The position numbers and the translations under genes are program-made. DNA of 64,000 bases from Hanleya hanleyi (lineage: Eukaryota; Mollusca; Polyplacophora; Lepidopleurida; Hanleyidae): NCBI GenBank assembly GCA_036873755.1, contig JAVTVY010018703.1, positions 1-64,000 of the forward strand, read 5' to 3'. Under the pieces are notes generated by a model that saw nothing but the letters and a program-made list of their open reading frames with translations, did not search any database and was not told where the DNA came from. Shown one piece after another: positions 38,601 through 47,600 of the stretch. How positions within the stretch are numbered: position 1 is the first letter of the stretch; the number at the start of each line of letters is the position of its first letter.

Positions 38601-41600
38601 CGGAACATGAATTCTTAATATACAGCATGCTCACTGATCAGATTGTCTTGTGTTGTTGTCACACCTTCCCCGGGATAATAGACTCGCCCAAACGGGGTGT
38701 TTTGGAAAGCATCCATACGGGTTGAACACCATTCAAACAATAGGGGTTACTGGTTTACACCTTGCAAAAGGAGCAGCGGTAATATATCTGATCAATTTGA
38801 CGTAGGAAAACAAGCCTATATTTCTTTAATATACACTGACTGAAACTGGGGGCCCTCGATGGCCGAGTGGTCTAAGGCGCTTCGCTGGTCACCGCTAGCA
38901 TCACACCGCTGAACCGGCACGGGTTCGAGTCCAGCTGGTTCATGTGTGAAAGTTTGTCAGTTACTTGCCGAAGGGCGGTGGTTCCCTCCGGGTACTCCGG
39001 CTTCCTCCACCAACCAAACTGACTGTCACCATATGAGTGAAACAAACTTGAGTGTGACATTAAGCCAAATTTCCTCCCTCTCTCCTCCTGAAACTGTCTG
39101 ACTGAAAGATTGTTGCACTTTTTAGGGGCTACCTCATGTTTATATTTTGCCGCTTGGTAAATTATACTGACATGACCTCACTGTGTGCATCTGTGACGTC
39201 ATATGCCGTCAAAGGTCGAAAGTGAAAATATTGTCTGCTCGCACCTCAATTGTCACTTTATATCGATCAGTTTCCAACACATAATGCGATCAAAACTTTT
39301 TCCGTCACACTTTCGTTCAGTTGGCTGATCCCCTATCAACAATTGCAGAAAGTATACATTGTAGTATCACTGACGTCACATCACGTACCATTTCAGATAT
39401 ATATCCGTAAGAATCGTGCACTATATTTTCAATGATACCAAACATTTTACGGTTTGATGAAATAATAGACTGGAAATAAGCATAACCATATCCCCAATCT
39501 TGAAAAAGTTCTATGAAGTAAAAGCCCCCTAGCTCACAATGCACACCAGAGTTATTCAAAAGGTAGGAAGTTGGGCTTTCAGAAAAACATTGTCTACAAA
39601 TTCCCCCGGGGGGGGGGGGGGGATGGTTAGCTCAAAGTCTATTGGGGCTTGATTAAAAGATAGCCACCGGAATAACATTCGTAACTGACCACCTTTCTTT
39701 TTAAACATGCGGTATGTTCGATAGTCCCAAATGGAAATGTATGTATCTTGACCGGAAAACAGACATGTTCCTCTTGCATTCAGGCCTACAGTAGAAAACT
39801 ACATATTGATCTGATGGGACAGGAATTCAGGTCGCCTATATGACAACAGCCGCCCGACAATGCTCTAGCCCACTGCTCTACATCCCCTCATACAAAAATG
39901 ATAGTTGTTCAATGATGATGTTATAGAACAGTGTCCGATTACTTATATAGTATCTATTATAGCCGGAAGGGTGCCAAGGGATTCAAGTGTTATCACCCAT
40001 ACTAAGAGAAGAGTGTCCCTCCACATCTACTTGCTCGTCTGTGGGATTGCTGGTTTCGGTGTTCTCCTTGCCATCGTCCTCTTTACCATCAATGTAATCT
40101 TCAGAAAGTCGAGGTAAGTCAATTAGAAAATCGCAGTCGTCTGATGTGACCAAAATCTGGTCGCCCATGACACCGTCTGGCAAGACAGGACTAGGATCTA
40201 TCCTTCCGCGTCAAGTTTAATGACGACATTTTGGGGTTTTATAGATTTTCGAGCTACTAAATTGATTATGAATGACGTCCTGTCTCATCTCGAGTCACCG
40301 GGGTATAAGCTTGAGATCAGACAGTCAATATTCAGTCCTCGTCCAAAGATGAATTTCGCCGCCATCGATCGAAGACCTTCTTCGTATGAAAATTAGTATC
40401 AATTTCAAAAATATGAATACAATGATAATTAAAAGATACACCAGGAAGTTTTCCACAAGAACGAAGCGGTTAAAAGTGTTAAATGATGGCAGCAAGACAT
40501 TATAATGTTCTTTACATACAATCTTTACCACTGACAAGTATTCTCTATCCAAATACGTGTCCATTGCTTGGACCTCTACTATGCGAATGAATTACCAAAT
40601 GTATTGTTTTGTATTAACATGCTAACAAGGGGCCTGATTGGGTTAGGTCCAGTAGGGTGCTCTATTGAAATAAAAAGTTAATGTCGAGCAGGTTTGATAC
40701 ATTTGTGGTGATATTTGTTTTTCTGTTGTTTTTTTCGGCTCTATTTTGGATTCCGATTGCATCGAAAAAATCTAATCTGGTCCTTAATAAAATGGAACCA
40801 AACTTTCCAATTGTGTGGAAAAGTATACACTAAGCGAATAATTAGCGGTGACCTTCATTTGGTTGTATTTATTTGTAATAAAAAGAAATACTGACAAATA
40901 AGAACCCTTTACCACCTGTATTCTTTTTTTCTCTCAGAGCTGTAAAAATGTCATCACCGGCCCTGAACAACGTCATCCTTCTTGGCTGTGTGCTGATGTT
41001 AATCACGGTGACATTAGAACCGCTCGACGACACTTCAGCTTTACCAATGTGCATGGTGAGTGACAGCATCATTGTGAAATTTTGAATAATAATATGGACT
41101 CTAAAACGACTATGGGTAATCTTAATATTTGCGACATGAAAGTGTCGGAGGGACCCAGGGGCTATCTTGGTTACCATGGGTGAGAATCTATTCATCTATT
41201 CATCTTTTGAAATCTCTTTCTCGACGTGAACAAAGGCGTATACAATTATCATCTCTCAATATCTTTTCTGTCGCACAAACCAAGATGGCCGACACTACCC
41301 TGGCTCTAAAATATCAGCATGGTTATCGAACTGGAATGTTCATTATTGACCAGTTCCCCGTACATTTGACCCGCCCGTATATGTAAATACACGTAGATGG
41401 TTCTACTACTTTCCAAACGGGCCCCACATCCACATAACTATAATTACAATTAACTTACCAAGTACGCACGATTCCAACACAAATGGTTTGAGGTCCAAAT
41501 AAACAACAATTACAGAAGTAAGTATTTCCAGAATCACACCCAATTTTCGACAATGGATGAAGGCCTAAACCACATTGATAGAACAATTTCTGTGAATCCA

Positions 41601-44600
41601 TAACTTAAAGTGTGAGATATATTGAATTATCTTATTTCTGTTGAACGTCAAAGGAATTCCCATGAATTTATTATATATTACAGGCAAGACAGTATTTACT
41701 GGCTGTTGGATTTTCCTTCGTGTATGGTGGACTGTTCTCTAAGACATATAGAGTTTACAAGATATTCTACAACAAAGAACTCCGAAAAGTGGTATGTATG
41801 AGCACGAGGTTCTAAAGGAATTGAAATCATCATGACTGAAGAAGACGGGTGGGAGCAGGAAGGGGGATACATAGCTCATTAATTTCGGTTGACTTAACTC
41901 ATACCATAACTCGTTTGCATAAAATCCCTGAATGACATAATTTGCACTTGGAACTCCAATATCTCTTTTGCTGTTTGAGAGATTACATGCGTTGAAAGGC
42001 ATTTTTCTCAGACGTTTCAACGCTTTCTTCTCACAAAAATGATCGTAGACCGCTACGGTTTCCCTTCAGCCACGCCCCGTCGACCTGATATTTCATTTTC
42101 GCGAGTATTAGGCATAATATAATTATTGTCAGAAGGTCATAGTTCTTATTAGCTTCTGCTGTTATCAATTACTTCCTTATAACCTTTTTATGGGCACTGT
42201 TTCATAACCTTTGTGTGGTAAGCAGGTATCGAAACAATGACAACTGTTCTGAAGCAGCCCAATGTTGTTTTTACATCTTTGTTATCAAATGCCACATTTC
42301 AAGCAATACTGAACTCTTTCGATTTTGGATAAGCTTTTGTGTGCAATTATCACCAAGAACAAGAGGGGTGGTCTAGCGGGCAGCAGGAATGCCCGCATAA
42401 TTTAGCTGGTGGTGACTTGGTACACAGGACTGATTCCCATAGGGTACAGATTTGATTCTGATACAAATCCTTATAGCACTATATATAGTGGTGTGCTTGA
42501 TTGAGAAAGTATCATCCCCTATCCCCACACTCATCCCACCCGTCTCATAATATTCAGAATTGCTACTTTATGTTGTTGTAGTGTATGCCCGACAGCCGTC
42601 TGAACAATCGTACACTTATGGACTCTATTCCTACATTACGCCTCCCAATCGCGAGGGCCCGGGGACTAGACTGACAACCTTCCGCATACCCTTCCCCCAA
42701 ACCACCATATCCCCGAACAAATCAACTCGACACTCAGGTCAGCATTCATCAAACTGCCACACGACAACCTGCTCATCCACTACTCCCTTCCCATTCCAAC
42801 AAGAACCCTGCTCGCAGCGCCAATGTTGTATCGGGTCAACCCTCTCATTGCTGTCATTGTCAGTATTTTCGACCACGGATCTCTTACTTACAACACCAGC
42901 TCCCGACATAATGCGCCAAAGCGAAATTCCCACCAGATATTATACTAAATGATGCAAATTACTCGGTATCTCAACCCAGTTACACACGCTAACATGTCGA
43001 CCTGTATCATGTTGTCTCCATCTTTCAGCTGCTCGTGTTCCCAAATTAGAGAGAGGTTATTTTTGTGGTTTGCTCATTACGAGACGTAGCATGAGCTAAA
43101 TAATGACTATACGCCTCGATGTCCCTCGTATGCAAGGACAATCCCCGATACCATCTTGTGATGGAGACGGCAATTATTTATGTCCAGGACTGAAAGAATA
43201 AGATCTCCCTCCATTGAAAGATACGGTCTTCGTTCTAATAACGTGTATGCCAGATTGTAAGCTTATTGATATTCAACAGGAGAAAGCTTGCTTATTGTAC
43301 ATTGTCTGATTGTCTGATATATGACATCCCTAAGCTGTTCTTTGTTTTTGATCATAGCGGATTATCTTGTCTCACCGTATCCTTTGATCATAGCGGATCA
43401 TTTTGTTTCACCACACCCTTTGATCATGCTTAAACGTACAGTTGAAAACGGTGGAATAGGAACAGTGGAATAATTTTATCATCAATAAGGATTTTTTTTT
43501 CGTAATATGAGAATAAAGACTCAGTGTCGATGTACATTCATCCAGTCATTAAATTCAAGAAAATTTATCGCTTTCACCTTTTCTGGAATTTGTAATGATA
43601 GAGAAATATATATTATATTCACGAAAGTGACTTTGGTGCTTTAAGGCATAAGATATGGCCGATGAGATGTATTTCCCTACACCAGCCTGCTTCGGCACAG
43701 GCTGCCGAAGGCATGAAACTTGTTTTGGTACCGAATGCCTTGTTTCTTTGTGTGATTTGTAAATCAGGAACCCATTCATAAAAATAACGATACAATACAA
43801 CTCTTCTAGCAATCCATATTCAAAATGCGCTGAACGGATCCATGTTAAATTTATGAAAGTGTTTTCTTTACAATATTACAAGTTTGCGCAAATCGCAGAA
43901 ACATACAAAAAGAATACTCATCAAATAACAAAATAACTCAAGACGTCATTATGAAACATCAAACTGAATTTCATGACCATAAACAGGGGGCACATGTTTT
44001 TCACTTCTTGTCAGAATATACTCATCAGAACGGCCCAAACTGATAGAAAAGCGGAACAGAATATTAAGGATTTGAAAGGATTTATCAGATTTTGCTCTTG
44101 GGTAATCTCTCCTGAAGAATTATCCGCTAAGTGCAATTGACCCGAACTGAAGAAGAACAGTAGTCAAATCGCTCGTTGCCATCAACCAAATCTCTGTGAC
44201 TTCATATACAATCATCTCAATCAGTTTGGAGAACACAGCGGCAAAACACCAAACAGGTTTCTTCAAATTATGCAAACGCATTTGTGATTTCTTGGAGGAT
44301 AACAATGGATAACTTAATCAATGTAACTCTCGGAATATGGCACCAAATCGCCAGCTGTATATGCCTGAATTCTGAAGCTCTTTGTACTTTCTACCCTCCT
44401 TTTCAGACCGTATGCATATGCTGCGTGCCGAAGATAGAACTCTTAATACACCGGCGAAGCCAAGAAACTTATGGCCCATTGTTTGCAGGGTAGAAACTTT
44501 CAAATTAGTCGCACTTTTACGCAAAAAAATACGAAAGAAAGAGCAAAAAAAAAACGAACAAAGAAAGAAGAAAATCCAAAGTAAAAAATAAACTAGAACA

Positions 44601-47600
44601 ATAAAAAACAAACAGTTTTAATAGCTTCCAAGATGAAAGACGCGGATCGGTCAAGAGCGCCATTGAATTCGTTAGCCGCTCAGAGCACCGGATAGCCATG
44701 TTGGAACAATTTCGATCGTGCAGGAAAAGTAACATGTCCGTTCACATGCATGATGCCGATTGATGTTCGCGTTATTTCACCAACGAAACAATAAATTAAT
44801 TTTCTTCATAGGAATTCCTTGTATTTAAAAAAATATACGGCCTAAGCTATGGTTAAAACAGGAGCTCAATAGCACCGTATACTCTTTTCATGTTGTATCA
44901 CCTGAACACACTTTTTACACAGTTCTGACACTATATCCTATCGGGAACAAAACACTGCTTAGATGCTCTCTGTGGGCGCCATTTTGTGACATTTGTTTTA
45001 TTTTTATATTTTTTTAAGCGCTAACGCTGCGAGGAGTACCACCCTCTCAGACTCTGGGCGCTTTTCTCCTTCGCGAATTGGTCTTTCGCTCTCTCCCAGG
45101 CCCGCCGGCAAATGGGCGGGGTGTTGAAAATGGGATGGGAGCGAGGGCTTTATCCACCCCCCTCCCCCATAATTCTGCCGCAAGTACGTTCTCCAAGTAA
45201 TTGCTTGCAAGTGGCTGTAATGACGGTTAGCATAGCCCATTATAAAAAAAAACTACGAGCGCCAGCCTTATTATTACAGAAGTACAGCTAGCTAAATCAT
45301 GAATGTAGATGGCGTTACTTCTGCAATGAATTTATCAACACCCCATTGCTCATAAGATTATGTCGGTTACGTCTACACAATGTGTCTAGGTTACGGTACT
45401 TTACTATGCATAATTTTTTGTAATTCAGCATCGCAGAAAACCGCCATCGATTGCGTATTCATGATAAAAGGACTAGGAAAGAACAAAAAATACACTTCAT
45501 TGCAGAGTGATTTCATTCACCAGAAATCGTTCAGAACGCGTCTCCGGCGATCTAGACCCCAAGAGCTTCCGGGGCCTGGTCGGCCCCTGGACCCTCGCCT
45601 AAAGTGCTTTGATAGTGGCCGTACCACTTTGAATTTGCTTCCGACGCCTCTGAGAGAGCTATTGAATTCACGGATATTAATGCGGATAATTTAGGTATAT
45701 CATGGCCTTCTCTTGTGGTGACTTCCTCCCTTACCACCAATCGCCCAGAAACACCTCTTCACCCAATAACTATATAATGTCCTTGCCTGCACTTAGGCTG
45801 GGACGGTATGCGAAGGGAAAGAATGGACATAAGGAAGACGTGGTTGAGCGAGTCTTCGAACGTCTCAAGTTAACATAAATATATGCCTCAATCGGAGATG
45901 CCATTAAAATGATTTACACGTCACATTTTCTATATACAGATACCATTTTCTCCAGGTATATATGGCGCTTTATACTCGCTACCGTTCTAGTAAACTGTTC
46001 CTATATCTCTGTTTCAGAACATTCGAGACCATAAACTGTTTCTCTGTGTGGTCATGCTGGTGACATTGAACACTTCCGCTCTGGTATTGTGGGATATCAC
46101 TGACCGGAAGTATATCGTTACTGTCAACAGTACGAGAGAGGTAGGATCCGTAAGGGCTGGATTATGTTCAGCGTACATCTCTACATTGTTTGCAATGTCA
46201 TTTGCTATTATCTGGTGTTACGTGTATCACCAAATTATGAATCAATGAGAAATCATTGTAACTCAAAGAAAACCCCGAGAAATTTCGCTTAAATCTCTAT
46301 CGTTTTTAACTTCCATATATTGATTACGTTGAACCCCGCTCTATAGAGCGTCATTATCCTTACAACATTTTGCTGAAAACGCTCATCTTTAGCTTATAAA
46401 CATAGTGATGTCAGGTGTATAAAAAATAATCAAACACTGAATGTGACTATTGTAATCACACTCAGTGTTTGATTATTTTTTATACACCTGACATCACTAG
46501 CTCATGGAGCACCTATTGTACTATGATTGTTTTGTGACCTTTGTTTGCCTGTTAATCATTTGTATAAATACCCTCATCTGTACTATGTAGTTTCATTAGC
46601 TTTGAAAAAGTTGGAAATATCTCCAACGAAACGTCAGCTCTACAGCAATAAAGAAGTTGTTATCCATAGAATAGCCTTGTGTTATATACGCCGACTTCTA
46701 AATGCCTATCAAAGAAACCTAAGATGTTATTTGTATTGAAGATATCTCCTGTTGACGAGGACATAATTACACAGAACCAAGTGGACGTCTGCATATCGAG
46801 GTGGGCCGGTTACTTCAGCGGCGCCTTGTACGCCATCAATGGAATTGTGCTGTTCATTGGCGCTTTTCTAGCTTGGCAGACACGAAAGGTAGGATTAAAA
46901 CGTGGCAACAATGTACAGTCGAAAAATACAAAAGAAGGAAACCATTATTATTCGTCAAGTGGCAAATGCTAAGAGTATATTCGAAATATTTAGCAAATTT
47001 CTGCAAACATAGGGCAATCAGATTGTTCAAAATGGGGCTATAGGCGCTCATGTTTGGTTGCCTCTGGTTCAGAGTGTATCTTCTCCGAGTCATACTCCTA
47101 TAGCACTTTAGTTCAACCTCTGGAATGTTCCCTGATAAATGTTACATTAAGTCTGGCAGCATGTAATCATAAACAGGATCCACGTCAGACTGGTGTAAAA
47201 GGAAAGAATGTTCGATACGGAAAAATGTCCGATAGGAAAGAATTTCCGGCATTATGATATTACTTATTATTATACATTATTGTCTGTTAACCCTATCTGG
47301 CCTGGGCTTTTTGGGACCTGTCCAGGCCTGGTGGGGGGGTCGAAATGGCCCCCTAATTATTTCTCTGACCCCTTGAGCTACTAGGGGCTTGAAACTTACC
47401 ACACTATATCCTTGCTCTAGCTCTACCAGAAAATGTAAAAAAATCCAAAGTGGTCGCTTTGATGACGTCACTGTGACGTCATCTTCAAAAACAGCATTTT
47501 TGGTCGATTTTTCGTCAGATTTTTCGATTTTGTTATTGATGCAATTTCTCCGCAAAAAGTGCATGATAGATAATTATTAAATATTTATGTGATTATGAAA

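Larger units (their letters stand above)
36963..39962 (+). other. Receptor intron G-H
   Basis: It holds a MITE (37649-37892), a SINE (38851-39070) and a G16 run at about 39606-39622. Confidence 0.6.

Noticed and set aside
38851..38935. Functional tRNA-Leu/Ser gene
   Set aside because: It continues directly into a SINE body and the anticodon arm is not well formed.
42560..42952. 130-codon ORF in intron J-K as a gene
   Set aside because: No domain, no conserved motif, no promoter or splice support; composition is proline/threonine/serine-rich and likely chance.
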